Shown: one piece after another, positions 36,517 through 45,774 of the stretch
Layout of the letters: each line of letters starts with the position of its first letter
Numbering within the stretch: position 1 is the first letter of the stretch
Source: Planctomycetota bacterium
Lineage (GTDB): Bacteria > Planctomycetota > Phycisphaerae > UBA1845 > UTPLA1
Direction: 5' to 3'
DNA length: 64,000 nucleotides
Assembly: GCA_003576905.1 (NCBI GenBank)
Contig: QEVG01000001.1
Span: 246,226-310,225 of the forward strand
Translations under genes and position numbers: made by a program
Notes under the pieces: model-generated
The model's database searches: none
What the model saw: the letters and a program-made list of their open reading frames with translations, nothing else
Told to the model about the DNA's origin: nothing

Positions 36517-36562
36517 GTGCCGGGCTTATGCCGGTCGCTAAAGTGAACAAGGGGGAATGACC

Positions 36563-37468
36563 ATGCGTGGAATTAGCGCGTTCGCGGCAGCGGCCGCCGT
36601 TCTCTGGTGCTCGATCGCCGCCGGCCAGCGGTCGGAGCCGACCGCAACGCGCCCCGCGACCGGCGATCCGCAGCCGGCCCCACCGGCCGACCCGCTCCAG
36701 CAGGCGCTCGACCCGGTCGAAGTGCAGCGCATGCCGCTAAGGGCGTTTCTGAACCATATGCGCGAGCTGGCCGGAGTGACCATGACGATCCGCTGGGTGG
36801 AGCTGAACCGGATCGGCGTCTTTAGTGACAGTACGGTGACCCTCTCCCTGGAGGGAAGCACCATTGCCGACGCCCTGCGCGAAGCCCTTCGTCAAGCCGA
36901 CCGCGACGCCGCCGGGGCGACCTTCGTCGTCCGCGGACGGGAGGTGATCGTCTCGTCGAGGGAGGACCTGGCCCGTGAGACCGAAGTCCGCGTGTATGAC
37001 ATTAGCGCTATTCTCAACGCCCCGCTCTCCGATGAGGACCGACTTCGCATTGAGGAGTCCATCGCCGAGCTTTGGAAGCAGCATTACCACGTTTTCTCCC
37101 CGCCCTGGCACCGCCAGCCGCGCCACTGGGCCCGCGAGGGCCGCAGCCGGGCCCTGAAAGACCGCTCGCTGACGCCGCGTCAGCGCGAAACGCGCGACAC
37201 GATCGACCAGATTGAGTCGGCCCTTTCGATGGAGCGTGCCAACAGGTTGAAGCGCCTGATCGAAACGACCATCGACCCGCAAAGCTGGCGAGAGCCCGAC
37301 CTCGCGTCGGTCACCGTTCTCGACAACCGCCTCGTCGTGCGTCAATCGCCCGAGAACCACAATGCGATCGTCTCGCTGCTCGCACAACTCGGTACGCACC
37401 CGCATTCCGAGGCTTCATTCCCGCTTCCCGCCGAATCCGGCACAGCTCCCCCACCGCCTCCACGATAG
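36563..37468 (+). CDS. Exported protein with secretin-like N-domains
   Basis: A 301-residue protein with a signal sequence (AFAAAAAVLWCSIAAGQ). After a Pro/Ala-rich linker, a segment (VEVQRMPLRAFLNHMRELAGVTMTIRW) matches the STN/secretin N0 pattern (hydrophobic-x-x-hydrophobic, then an acidic DALREAL helix), and later the segment TVLDNRLVVRQSPENHNAIVSLL looks like a secretin N1-type domain. No secretin C-terminal gate is present. A GGGGGA ribosome site is 6 bases before ATG 36563. It may be a periplasmic element of an envelope machine; specific role unknown. Confidence 0.7.
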   Translation: MRGISAFAAAAAVLWCSIAAGQRSEPTATRPATGDPQPAPPADPLQQALDPVEVQRMPLRAFLNHMRELAGVTMTIRWVELNRIGVFSDSTVTLSLEGSTIADALREALRQADRDAAGATFVVRGREVIVSSREDLARETEVRVYDISAILNAPLSDEDRLRIEESIAELWKQHYHVFSPPWHRQPRHWAREGRSRALKDRSLTPRQRETRDTIDQIESALSMERANRLKRLIETTIDPQSWREPDLASVTVLDNRLVVRQSPENHNAIVSLLAQLGTHPHSEASFPLPAESGTAPPPPPR

Positions 37469-37604
37469 CGAATAGACTGCGCCGCGGGGATTCATGTCCG
37501 ACTGCCCGGATTGGCCCGTCTCCTCCGCGCGCCTATACTGCCCTATTGTTCGGCTGCTTCCGGATTAAAGTGAAAACCACCGCCGCGAAGGATCCTGGCG
37601 TACC

Positions 37605-39809
37605 ATGCTCTGCCTCTCCCTTGTCCTGACCGCGGTCGCCTTCATCGATCCGCCTGCAACCTCCGCCCCATCGCAAGGAACCACGCCCATGACGCACACC
37701 GCGACGTCCCAGCCGCGCCACACAAATCGCCTCGCCAACGCCACCAGTCCCTACCTCCTTCAGCACCGGCACAATCCCGTGGACTGGTACGAATGGGGGC
37801 CCGAGGCGCTCGACCGCTCCCGCCGCGAGGATAAGCCCATCTTCCTCTCCATCGGCTACTCCGCCTGCCACTGGTGCCATGTCATGGAGCGCGAGAGCTT
37901 CGAAAACGAAGAAATCGCCGCCGTCATGAACGAGCACTTCATCAACATCAAGGTCGATCGCGAAGAGCGGCCCGATCTCGACGACATCTACATGATGGCC
38001 ACCCAGGTCTTCACCAAGTCCGGCGGCTGGCCGATGTCCGTCTGGCTCACGCCCGATCAGAAGCCCTTCTTCGCCGGCACATACTTCCCACCGGAGGAGC
38101 GCTACGGGCGTCCCGGCTTCAAGCAGGTCCTGTTGTTTCTATCGAAGGCCTGGAAGGAGCGGCGCGACGACATCACCGAACAGGCCAATACCCTCACCGA
38201 AGCCGTCAGGGAGCTGACCACCGTCAAACCCGGCAGCGAGACCATCCCGCACGAGGTCGTGCTCCGCGTCGCGAATTTTCTCGGCCGCGCATTCGATCCC
38301 GTCAAGGGCGGCATGAGCGGCGGCGGCACGAACAAGTTCCCCCCGTCCATGGCCATGGACCTGATGCTCCGCGCCTATCACCACGCTCAGACCAAATCGG
38401 GCGGCCCGACCGACGACGACAAGAAACTGCTGCAGCTCGTCGAACTGACGCTCGACAAGATGGCCCACGGCGGCATCTACGATCAGCTCGGCGGCGGATT
38501 CGCGCGGTATTCCACCGACGTCGACTGGCTCGTGCCCCACTTCGAGAAGATGCTCTACGATCAGGCCCTCGTCAGCGACATCTACCTGAAGGCCTTTCAA
38601 CTTACCGGCAAGCCGCTGTATGCCCGTATCGCCCGTGAGACGTTCGACTACGTCATCGCGGACCTTCAAAGTCCCGAGGGCGGGTACTACTCCACGCGAG
38701 ATGCCGACAGCGAAGGGCACGAGGGCAGGTTCTACGTCTGGTCGAAGCAGGAAGTGGACGCGCTCCTCGGCCCGGCGGATTCAGCGATCTTCTGCGACTA
38801 CTACGACGTGAGCGCCGAAGGCAACTGGGAAGGCACGAACATCCTCAACGTTCAACGCCCTCTCGACGTCGTCGCCCGACTTCACAAGCTCTCGCCCGAC
38901 GAGTGCGAATCGCGCCTCGCCGCCGCCCGATCAAAGCTCTTTGCCGCCCGCGAGAAGCGCGTCAAGCCCCATCTCGACGACAAGATTCTCGCCTCCTGGA
39001 ACGGGCTCATGATCGCCAGCATGGCGAAAGGCTATCGCATCCTCGGCGATGAGAAGTACCGCGACAGCGCCGCCCGGGCCGCGGATTTCGTCTGCACGAG
39101 GATGATGGTCAACGACCGCCTCCAGAGAACCTGCCGCCAGGGGAAAACGCACACCCCCGGCTACCTCGACGACCACGCCTTCATGATCGACGCCCTGCTG
39201 AATCTCTACGAAACGACTTTCGATGTGAAGTGGCTGGATCGAGCCGCCGCGCTCAATGAGGATGTCCTCAAGCACTTCCGCGACGAGGCCGGGGGCTTCT
39301 TCTTCTCCGCCGACGACGCCGAAAAGACCCTTGTCCGGGCAAAGGACGCCAACGACGGCGCCATTCCCTCTGGGAATTCGGTCCAGTTCATGAATCTCCA
39401 GCGCCTCGCCGTCTTGCTCGACCGAAAGGACCTCTCCGACGAAGCCGATCGCGCGCTAAAGGCCTTTGGGGGCCAGCTTTCGGAGTCTCCGTTTCGATCG
39501 GAGCGATTCCTCACCGGCGTCGATTTTTATCACCGCCGGCCCCGCGAGGTGGCTGTCATCATCGCCCCCGGCGACGAGCCCGGCGGCCAGGCGCTCATCA
39601 ATGCCGCATGGCGGACCTACGTGCCAAATCTTGTCATCGCGGCGGCGATCGACGGTACGCCCGAGGCGGCGGCCGCCGCCCGGCGCATTCCACTCCTGGC
39701 TGAAAAGAAACCGCTCGACGGTAAGTCCGCGGCCTACGTCTGCCGCAACTACGCATGCCGGGCGCCCACCAGCGACCCGGCAAAGCTGCGTGAAGAATTG
39801 GCGCGATGA
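37605..39809 (+). CDS. YyaL-type thioredoxin-domain protein (DUF255)
   Basis: A 734-residue protein of the family of spermatogenesis-associated protein 20 (SSP411)/YyaL. The N-terminal thioredoxin-like domain (about residues 40-190) contains [22 protein letters not shown] and the C-x-x-C pair [14 protein letters not shown]. The C-terminal 500 residues form an alpha/alpha-barrel similar to N-acylglucosamine 2-epimerase ([36 protein letters not shown]). Start 37605 adds an N-terminal hydrophobic stretch suggesting export; an internal ATG at 37689 would remove it. Function in bacteria is unknown. Confidence 0.87.
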   Translation: MLCLSLVLTAVAFIDPPATSAPSQGTTPMTHTATSQPRHTNRLANATSPYLLQHRHNPVDWYEWGPEALDRSRREDKPIFLSIGYSACHWCHVMERESFENEEIAAVMNEHFINIKVDREERPDLDDIYMMATQVFTKSGGWPMSVWLTPDQKPFFAGTYFPPEERYGRPGFKQVLLFLSKAWKERRDDITEQANTLTEAVRELTTVKPGSETIPHEVVLRVANFLGRAFDPVKGGMSGGGTNKFPPSMAMDLMLRAYHHAQTKSGGPTDDDKKLLQLVELTLDKMAHGGIYDQLGGGFARYSTDVDWLVPHFEKMLYDQALVSDIYLKAFQLTGKPLYARIARETFDYVIADLQSPEGGYYSTRDADSEGHEGRFYVWSKQEVDALLGPADSAIFCDYYDVSAEGNWEGTNILNVQRPLDVVARLHKLSPDECESRLAAARSKLFAAREKRVKPHLDDKILASWNGLMIASMAKGYRILGDEKYRDSAARAADFVCTRMMVNDRLQRTCRQGKTHTPGYLDDHAFMIDALLNLYETTFDVKWLDRAAALNEDVLKHFRDEAGGFFFSADDAEKTLVRAKDANDGAIPSGNSVQFMNLQRLAVLLDRKDLSDEADRALKAFGGQLSESPFRSERFLTGVDFYHRRPREVAVIIAPGDEPGGQALINAAWRTYVPNLVIAAAIDGTPEAAAAARRIPLLAEKKPLDGKSAAYVCRNYACRAPTSDPAKLREELAR

Positions 39810-39888
39810 GCGCATAATCTCATGTCCGGACGCCGGGAGACGCCATCCACGATGGGCCCGGCGCCCGTTCGCCACGGAGGTGCAGACC

Positions 39889-40518
39889 ATGAACCGCGCT
39901 CATTCGACGATTCACAGAACGCGAGGCCCGATTTCCCCGATCCCGATGGCTTCGGCCATTATTCTGCTGGCCGCCGTCGTCGCCGCGCAGGATGCCGAAC
40001 CACCGACACCCGCCCCGGCCGCGCCGCCGCCCGCGACGACCCGGCCGGCCGCCGACTCCGACGAACTCGAACCGCCGCGCGAACCGACCGCGACCGACAT
40101 CCTGCGCGAGCTGACCCGACCGGACGACGCCCCGCCCAGGCCGGTCATTCTTCCGTCGCAGCCGGGCCAGACCGTCCGCCGGAAGGAGGTGGACCCCAGC
40201 GCCATCCCGCCCAATGCCGTGGCGCCGGTTACCCCCAAGCTCTATCCCGACGGCTACCGCATCGTCGACAGGCCCGGGCGATTGGCCCGCGAGGGCGACT
40301 ATTACGTATTCGCTTTCGAAAGCCGCGGCCGAGGCGAACCGGAACTGCCGATCCGCCTGCTGCCGAATCGCCTGCTGGAGGACATGGAGATCGTCACTGC
40401 CGGGGGCACGAGGCCGGTCGTGTTTCTCATCAGCGGCGAACTGACCGAGTACCACGGCGTGAATTACCTGCTCGTGCAAAAGCTGCTGACGCGGCCGGAG
40501 CTAGGGAATTTGAAGTAA
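39889..40518 (+). CDS. Exported or anchored proline-rich protein
   Basis: A 209-residue protein with an N-terminal hydrophobic stretch (PMASAIILLAAVVAAQ, residues 19-34) after a basic head, a Pro/Ala/Thr-rich linker, and a small folded C-terminal part (LYPDGYRIVDRPGRLAREGDYYVFAFES...) with an end helix. A GGAGG is 8 bases before the ATG at 39889. No family is recognised. It follows the YyaL gene by 79 bases on the same strand. Confidence 0.65.
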   Translation: MNRAHSTIHRTRGPISPIPMASAIILLAAVVAAQDAEPPTPAPAAPPPATTRPAADSDELEPPREPTATDILRELTRPDDAPPRPVILPSQPGQTVRRKEVDPSAIPPNAVAPVTPKLYPDGYRIVDRPGRLAREGDYYVFAFESRGRGEPELPIRLLPNRLLEDMEIVTAGGTRPVVFLISGELTEYHGVNYLLVQKLLTRPELGNLK

Positions 40519-40578
40519 CTTGAGGACGTCGATTTGTTCAGTAACATCCGATAAAACGTGTAGCGAAGGAGGCGAGCA

Positions 40579-40728
40579 ATGAAAACATCAGACGCCGAAC
40601 GTCGCGGAAACAAGTGCCCAAAATGCGGTGGGCGAACGTCTCGGGATCTCAAAGAGCGTGGATTCGTCAGGCACCTTGACAGGTTACGAGGCAAAAAATG
40701 TCAATACGGGCAAGGTCAGAAAGATTAA
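40579..40728 (+). CDS. Small cysteine-bearing protein, 49 residues
   Basis: A very short frame with a strong GAAGGAGG ribosome site 6-8 bases before its ATG. It codes for a basic peptide with a C-P-K-C pair at residues 13-16 and a third Cys at 41, plus many Arg/Lys residues, as in a mini zinc ribbon. The stop is shared with the convergent YgfK-like gene: the two overlap by four bases. The base composition is AT-richer than neighbours. Function unknown; coding is inferred from the ribosome site and Cys pattern. Confidence 0.45.
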   Translation: MKTSDAERRGNKCPKCGGRTSRDLKERGFVRHLDRLRGKKCQYGQGQKD

Positions 40729-42734
40729 TCGGATAATATGCTCCCGATAGCCACATTGTTTACATTCACCTGGTGCACCCGATCCGTTCGCAGAACCGAC
40801 CCCAGCAGTATCCGCATCGTGTGATACGCGTGCATGTCCACCACGTGCCCGCTTGCGTCGCTCGGACCGAAGGCGAACCACCGCTCCACCGCATGATCCG
40901 CGGCGCGTATAAACACGCACACCCGGCCGTCCTCAAACCGCCAGCCATCCCAACCCATCTCCCGCTCCAGTAGAAATGTCCGGCCCCGAACGCGTCCGTG
41001 CATGCGCGGCGACGGCGCGTCCGCGTCGACGAAAAAACCGTCCCGCTCCTCGAAAGCCCGCCACGCGCCGAAGCTGCCGAAGAAGTTGGGCTTCTTGATG
41101 AACGGCCCGTCGTACTCCGGACAGAACGTGTCACAGTTGCCGCAGTCGTTGCAGAAGTCGGCAAAGTTGGCGATCTGGGCCTCGCGCTCGACGCGGATCT
41201 CACGCGACGCGCCGGGCTTCAACTCGCCACCCGCCACCACCAGGTCGGTAAACGCCACCCGCTCCGGCTCGCTCGTGTAGAGGAAGTTCGCCGCGTTCGG
41301 GCATACCGGCAGACACTTGTCGCATGTGATGCAGTCGAAGGTATCCAGGTGCGATTCAATCCGCTTCGGCTCCTTTCGGTTGGAGGCGGCATAGTATCGG
41401 GCATCGCGGCGTGTCTCATCGGCGATGGCCCGAAGGTTCTCAGCCGCCCGCACTATGACTCCCGAGGCGTCAGCCGCCCGGCCCGGCCGCGCGTTCAACA
41501 CGAACGCATCGACATGGGCGGCCCCCAGCCGCTTCATGTCCGCAACGAGCGTCGCCAGGTACGGCGGCAGACGACCATACCCCCCCGGCCTCAGCAGGTC
41601 GGTGCACACGCTGATCGGCCTGAATCCACAGGCCACCATGTTGGCGAAGTTCTGCCGGTCCACCCCCGCGCTGAAGGTGAAGAGCAGATCGGGCCCGACG
41701 GCCTTGCGGAATTCCTCCGCGAGTGTCAGCGTGATGACGTGAAGCGGCTGGCCGGAGAGGTACTGAATCCTGTTATCCGGCGGGAAAAACGTGCGGTGGT
41801 TCTCCACCTCCAGCGTGTTTGAAAACTTCGCCCCGAAGCCCCTGCCTCGCGACTTCGCCACCGCCGCCAGACGCCCACAGAGCTGTACGCCCTCATCAAA
41901 TTGCAGCCCGCTCGTGTACGCCGACTGGTTCACACGAAGCTCGGTGTAGCCCATCACGTCGTGCAGCAGATGCTCCAGCCGCTCCTTGCCCAGCATCGGC
42001 GGGTTCATCTTCACCACCACGTCGCAGTCCATCTCGCACAGCAGAAACGTGCAGATCTTCTCAATCTCATCCGCCGGGCATCCATGAAACGTGGACAGCG
42101 TGATCGAGTTCGACAGCCGGGTGGGATAATCAAGGTCCCGAAGGGCCTTCAGCTCCGGTGGAATCTCCGCCCGCAACTGCTGAACAATCGCCGCCGCATC
42201 CTTCATCTGCTCGATGAACGCCCGGATCGGCGCGGAGGAGATGCCCGCGAGGTCGTAGCCGACGCTCATGTCGAAGATGGTCTCGGTCGCGTGCGAGGTA
42301 ATCGGCGAATTCGGCAGGATTCCCCCGTGGATGAGCATGTGAATGAGCATCGCCCCGGCGACGTACTCGCGCAGAGCCTCGGCAATGCGCAGTTCCTGCG
42401 ACCATTCGATGTTGTAGCCGATCGTGGTGGCGTCGATGCAGGGCCGGCCGATCTTCAGCCGGTCGTTGATCTGCACCGTCTTGAGTTCCATGATCCGCGA
42501 ACCGGCCAGCCATGACAGGACCAGGTTCTGCGCCATCTGCGTGTGCGGACCCGCCGCCGGCCCCACCGGCGTACCCGCGCGGTGACCATGAAACGACACC
42601 GAAAGATCAGGCCCCGCCGGATCGGGCACCCACCACTTCCGCTGCGGCAGGTGAAAGATGGCCTGCTCGCGGGCGTTCTCCAGCCGGATGCGGTGGATCA
42701 GATCAGGAAAGGATGCGGGAACCAGTTCAGCCAT
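40725..42734 (-). CDS. YgfK-like iron-sulfur protein, N-terminal part only
   Basis: A 669-residue protein resembling the N-terminal half of YgfK-type putative selenate reductase subunits and related dihydroorotate/dihydropyrimidine-dehydrogenase-like barrels. The first 450 residues show the barrel motifs (GRPCIDATTIGYNIEW, SNSITLSTFHGCPADEIE, VKMNPPMLG). Two [4Fe-4S] motifs follow: C468-x-x-C-x-x-C-x-x-x-CP and C528-x-x-C-x-x-C-x-x-x-CP. YgfK also has an FAD/NADPH domain of about 350 residues after this; it is absent here, though no neighbouring gene supplies it. Electron partner and substrate unknown. Expected cytoplasmic. Confidence 0.78.
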   Translation of the reverse strand: MAELVPASFPDLIHRIRLENAREQAIFHLPQRKWWVPDPAGPDLSVSFHGHRAGTPVGPAAGPHTQMAQNLVLSWLAGSRIMELKTVQINDRLKIGRPCIDATTIGYNIEWSQELRIAEALREYVAGAMLIHMLIHGGILPNSPITSHATETIFDMSVGYDLAGISSAPIRAFIEQMKDAAAIVQQLRAEIPPELKALRDLDYPTRLSNSITLSTFHGCPADEIEKICTFLLCEMDCDVVVKMNPPMLGKERLEHLLHDVMGYTELRVNQSAYTSGLQFDEGVQLCGRLAAVAKSRGRGFGAKFSNTLEVENHRTFFPPDNRIQYLSGQPLHVITLTLAEEFRKAVGPDLLFTFSAGVDRQNFANMVACGFRPISVCTDLLRPGGYGRLPPYLATLVADMKRLGAAHVDAFVLNARPGRAADASGVIVRAAENLRAIADETRRDARYYAASNRKEPKRIESHLDTFDCITCDKCLPVCPNAANFLYTSEPERVAFTDLVVAGGELKPGASREIRVEREAQIANFADFCNDCGNCDTFCPEYDGPFIKKPNFFGSFGAWRAFEERDGFFVDADAPSPRMHGRVRGRTFLLEREMGWDGWRFEDGRVCVFIRAADHAVERWFAFGPSDASGHVVDMHAYHTMRILLGSVLRTDRVHQVNVNNVAIGSILSD

Positions 42735-42767
42735 TCAGGATAATTCGCATTATGCGGAAATCGACTT

Positions 42768-43028
42768 TCAATGCTTGGCGATGGGCTGACTGCGTTCGTG
42801 CAGGACGTCCGGACAAATATCAGCTCCATTCGGCCAGACGATCGTACCTGCATCAGGGTCAACTCGAACTCTACGGAAATAGCTCGGGTCGCGCAGCGGC
42901 TCAAACACGCCGTCAAGAGTGACAATCGTGGAAACGTCAACCTCACGACGCTCGCCGTCTTCAGAGACGAGAGCCAGGCGATAGTCGCCGATTGGCTCGA
43001 CCCCGATGACATCCTTTCCCATCGTCAT
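42768..43028 (-). CDS. DUF2442 domain-containing protein
   Basis: An 86-residue protein of the DUF2442 family, seen here as V-x-x-V-x-P-x-x-D-Y-x-L, a DG-E-R-R-E-V-D strand, L-x-G-V-F-E-P-L-x-D-P-x-x-F and the W-P-N-G-A-D-I-C-P-D-V-L ending. Its ATG overlaps the TAA of the upstream DUF4160 remnant (TAATG), so the two were once translationally coupled. DUF2442 and DUF4160 genes commonly travel as a pair, sometimes described as a toxin-antitoxin candidate. A long upstream frame extension is out of phase with DUF4160 and is not real. GC is lower than the surroundings. Confidence 0.83.
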   Translation of the reverse strand: MTMGKDVIGVEPIGDYRLALVSEDGERREVDVSTIVTLDGVFEPLRDPSYFRRVRVDPDAGTIVWPNGADICPDVLHERSQPIAKH

Positions 43029-43286
43029 TACTCCAATGGATCGATCTTCGCGAGAGGTCGGTTTGACTTTGCAGGAATCCAGTCCTGCCACAAATCCGCC
43101 CGATGGAGAGAAGCCCATTCTGTCACAATCCCGCGGACTCGCGGGCTCAGCTGCCCGCCAATCATGAGGATTTCGTCTATCGAAACCGGGCCTATTGCTC
43201 ACCATACCTTACTTGAAAATGAGGCAGGTCATGGTCACCAAGGTACTTGGTGACAATCATACCAAAGAATCTCCTGTTTCCGGCAT
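43028..43286 (-). pseudogene. DUF4160 gene broken by two apparent frameshifts
   Basis: No intact reading frame covers this span, but reading by hand gives a DUF4160 protein in three pieces: it starts M-P-E-T at 43286, continues R-F-F-G-M-I-V-T-K-Y-L-G-D-H-D-L-P-H-F-Q (base missing after the first four codons), and after a second one-base loss near the Y-G-E codons, continues A-I-G-P-V-S-I-D-E-I-L-M, then L-S-P-R-V and T-E-W-A-S-L-H-R-A-D-L-W, ending K-I-D-P-L-E and TAA at 43028. Both shifts look like single deletions in short runs. Either the gene decayed or the assembly lost bases here. Confidence 0.75.
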
Positions 43287-43316
43287 GACATTGCCATCCC
43301 AAGACCAGCCCGCGAC

Positions 43317-44489
43317 CTAAGACATCCCTTTCAGTTCCGGATTCTTCGCGGCGTGCGCCCGCAGCTCCTCCACCGCTCCGTCAATCGTCTCATACAGCCG
43401 CCGCAGCGGTCGCCGCTCGTTGCGAATCAGCACATACTGAGCCAGCAGCGGCAGCGTCAGGCTCGCACAGCTGTAGACGACGACGTTGTTCACATTCGCG
43501 TCGGCAATCTTCCCCCAGCTTCGCGCCTCGCTCGGCGTCGCGCCGGAGAGCCCGCCCCAGTGCGGAGCATCCGTCGTGAGCTGGATGAAGTAATCGTGCC
43601 CGCCGCCGGTGTCGTCGAAGAGAATCTGGTGCAGGGTCGGCTGCGTCTGAAGGTAAAAGTTCTTCGGGCTGCCGCCTCCCACGTGGATCACGCCATTCTC
43701 ATCCGCCGCACGCACGATCGCCGCCGTCTCGATGATGTCCCGCACCGGGTCTAGCACGATCGGCTGTCCCAATAACTGCGGCACGACCAGGTTCATCCCG
43801 ATGCTGCTGTCGCCGGGGCTGGACGTATAGATCGGCACGCCGAACTTCTGCGCCGCGATGAGCATCGACTTCTCCGGGTGCGGCGCATGCTTCGCCAGTT
43901 CCCGCCCCAGCTCCCAGTGAAACCGTGCCGTCGACACCGGCTTGTTGCGCTCCAGCGACCGTGCGGCCTCCAGAATAACCTTGTCCGTCGCCATCAGCGT
44001 GCTGTCTTCGCCGATGTACGTGTCGTAGATCCGGGCCACGCCGATGTCGGCCAGCTCATTGTCGTCCGTTGCCCAATGCCCCTGCGCCACCGGGCAGTCA
44101 AACGCGCGATGCAGATCGTGATACAGGTTCGCCCCGGTCGAAATGATCCAGTCCACGAAGCCCGCTTCCATCAGGGACATCAGTACGCCCTGCATTCCGA
44201 TGGGCGTCATCGCACCGCTGAGCGTAAGGCCCACCGTCGCCCCCTTTTTCAGCATGCGTGAATAGAGCTCGCACGCCTCCGCGAGCCGTCGGCCGTTGAA
44301 GCCGCTGCCCGCGAAACAATGGTCGATCATGTCGGCGAGGTTCTCGTTCCCCTTCAGCCGAATCGGCTCAACCTGCCGCCCGGATAGGAGCTGCTTCTGC
44401 AAATCCCCGCTCGTGTCCCGTTCCGAACGCCTGTCGCCAGTCGCTGAGTGTGGCTTGGGGGTTCCGCAGGGGTATTTTTCTCCCGACAT
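43317..44489 (-). CDS. Deoxyhypusine-synthase-like protein
   Basis: A 390-residue NAD-dependent aminobutyl-transferase fold protein. The N-terminal region contains the IDHCFAGSGFNGRRLAEA and LTLSGAMTPIGMQGVLMSLMEAG blocks, with ISTGANLYHDLH. The GVPIYTSSPGDSSIGM segment and the GGGSPKNFYLQTQP motif, with the likely reactive lysine K276, are conserved with archaeal/eukaryotic deoxyhypusine synthases. Bacteria lack eIF5A, and related bacterial proteins are known to make polyamines such as homospermidine. The ATG at 44489 has a GGAG site; the frame upstream is longer but unsupported. Confidence 0.83.
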   Translation of the reverse strand: MSGEKYPCGTPKPHSATGDRRSERDTSGDLQKQLLSGRQVEPIRLKGNENLADMIDHCFAGSGFNGRRLAEACELYSRMLKKGATVGLTLSGAMTPIGMQGVLMSLMEAGFVDWIISTGANLYHDLHRAFDCPVAQGHWATDDNELADIGVARIYDTYIGEDSTLMATDKVILEAARSLERNKPVSTARFHWELGRELAKHAPHPEKSMLIAAQKFGVPIYTSSPGDSSIGMNLVVPQLLGQPIVLDPVRDIIETAAIVRAADENGVIHVGGGSPKNFYLQTQPTLHQILFDDTGGGHDYFIQLTTDAPHWGGLSGATPSEARSWGKIADANVNNVVVYSCASLTLPLLAQYVLIRNERRPLRRLYETIDGAVEELRAHAAKNPELKGMS

Positions 44490-44924
44490 ATCGTTCACTC
44501 CGTTTCCAGCAGGCGCGCGGCGGTTCAGCCGCGGGTCGCGTCGCAATTTCCCGCCGAGCATGCTAGCGCGGGCACGATTCAAACGAAAGTCCGCCGCCCG
44601 GCACATGGGTCTGCTCCGGCGTCGTACACTGATTGCGTAGGGTGTCGCTTCGAGCGAGGTCCCGTTGCCCGAGGAGTGCGGATGTGCCGCCAACTGCCAC
44701 CCCACCCTCGTCCGAAGCCGATATTCGGACCTGACAATTCCAAATTATTGTCGCGCAAGAAGATGGGGCACACCGATCTCCAAGCTCGTGCCAAAAATCA
44801 CCCCCAGTTTCCTTGACCCGGCCTGCCTTGGCCCGGTAAAGTAATATGGGTTCAGGGGCATCCGCGCCCTCCGCGCATCTACTGGGCGGAAGACGCTAAT
44901 TGGGTGCGCCTGCTCGGAGAGACG
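44490..44924. other. Intergenic region between divergent genes
   Basis: About 435 bases between the deoxyhypusine-synthase-like gene and the PEP-CTERM gene. Apart from the promoter candidate listed separately, I see no coding frame or RNA. Confidence 0.4.
44813..44842 (+). promoter_or_regulatory. Candidate promoter of the PEP-CTERM gene
   Basis: TTGACC at 44813-44818 and TAAAGT at 44837-44842 are separated by 18 bases, about 80 bases before the chosen start. A weak but plausible housekeeping-type promoter. Confidence 0.3.
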
Positions 44925-45632
44925 GTGAGAAGACAAGTCCCACATCTGGCCGCGGTAGTGCTTTTGGCGACGTGTGTCGTCATGCCGGTGGGCAATGCGC
45001 AGGCCGGGCCTGTCTTCACAATCGTCGAGACCCAGACGCTCGCCCCGATCATCGGAAACTACCCGGCGGTTCAGATTGTTTCCATTCCCCAGTTCGATCC
45101 GTCCAACGGGACGCTGCTTTTCGCCGTCGTCCGCATCACCGCGAATTACGACGCCCTCATTCAGGCCGAGAATATCGGCCAGTCCAGCGCGATCATCTCC
45201 GCCATGTCGACACAGACAATTCAGGTGACTCCACCTCCGTTTGTAGCGCCGATGCCGCTTAACGACATGCAGATTATCCCGCTTCAGTCAAACCCGGTCG
45301 CGCCGTTTGACGGCGTGCTGAATTTCATGGGACCCAGCAGCACCTCGTTCACGTACACCCCGGTGAATCCCCGCGAGGTCCTCCTGGCCGACGTCACCCG
45401 CGACCCGATGGACGTCGGGTTTGCCAACTTCATCGGGCTCGGCTCCTTCGATTTCGGCATTAACGGCCTCGGCGAGTTCACCGTCTCCAGCAACACCGGC
45501 GCGGTCTCGGCCAAGGCCAATCTCGCAATCGGCGCGACGATCGAGGTCGAGTATCACTATGTTCCCGAGCCGGCCACGCTTGCAATGCTCCTGCCCGGCC
45601 TCGCGCTGATTCGCCGACGCCGCCCCAGATAA
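44925..45632 (+). CDS. PEP-CTERM sorted secreted protein
   Basis: A 235-residue exported protein. The N-terminal signal peptide is hydrophobic (LAAVVLLATCVVMPVGNAQAG). The body is beta-rich with few charges and no recognised family. The C-terminus is a PEP-CTERM sorting signal: V-P-E-P-A-T, a hydrophobic helix (LAMLLPGLALI) and a final Arg-rich cluster. In this system an exosortase cuts at the PEP and anchors or releases the protein. No exosortase gene is in the window. I chose GTG at 44925 because a GGAGAG lies just before it; an upstream GTG at 44904 is in frame. Confidence 0.8.
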   Translation: MRRQVPHLAAVVLLATCVVMPVGNAQAGPVFTIVETQTLAPIIGNYPAVQIVSIPQFDPSNGTLLFAVVRITANYDALIQAENIGQSSAIISAMSTQTIQVTPPPFVAPMPLNDMQIIPLQSNPVAPFDGVLNFMGPSSTSFTYTPVNPREVLLADVTRDPMDVGFANFIGLGSFDFGINGLGEFTVSSNTGAVSAKANLAIGATIEVEYHYVPEPATLAMLLPGLALIRRRRPR

Positions 45633-45774
45633 TCCCCTTCTATTTGGATCGAGTGTCCTTCGTGCCGCCGGGCCTTTGCGCGCAGGGCAGTACCGCCGCC
45701 TTCCGGCCTTCGCGAATCGCCCGGCCGCGCCGATTTGCCGACGCGGCGAGAGACATCTACACTGACAGCAGCCT

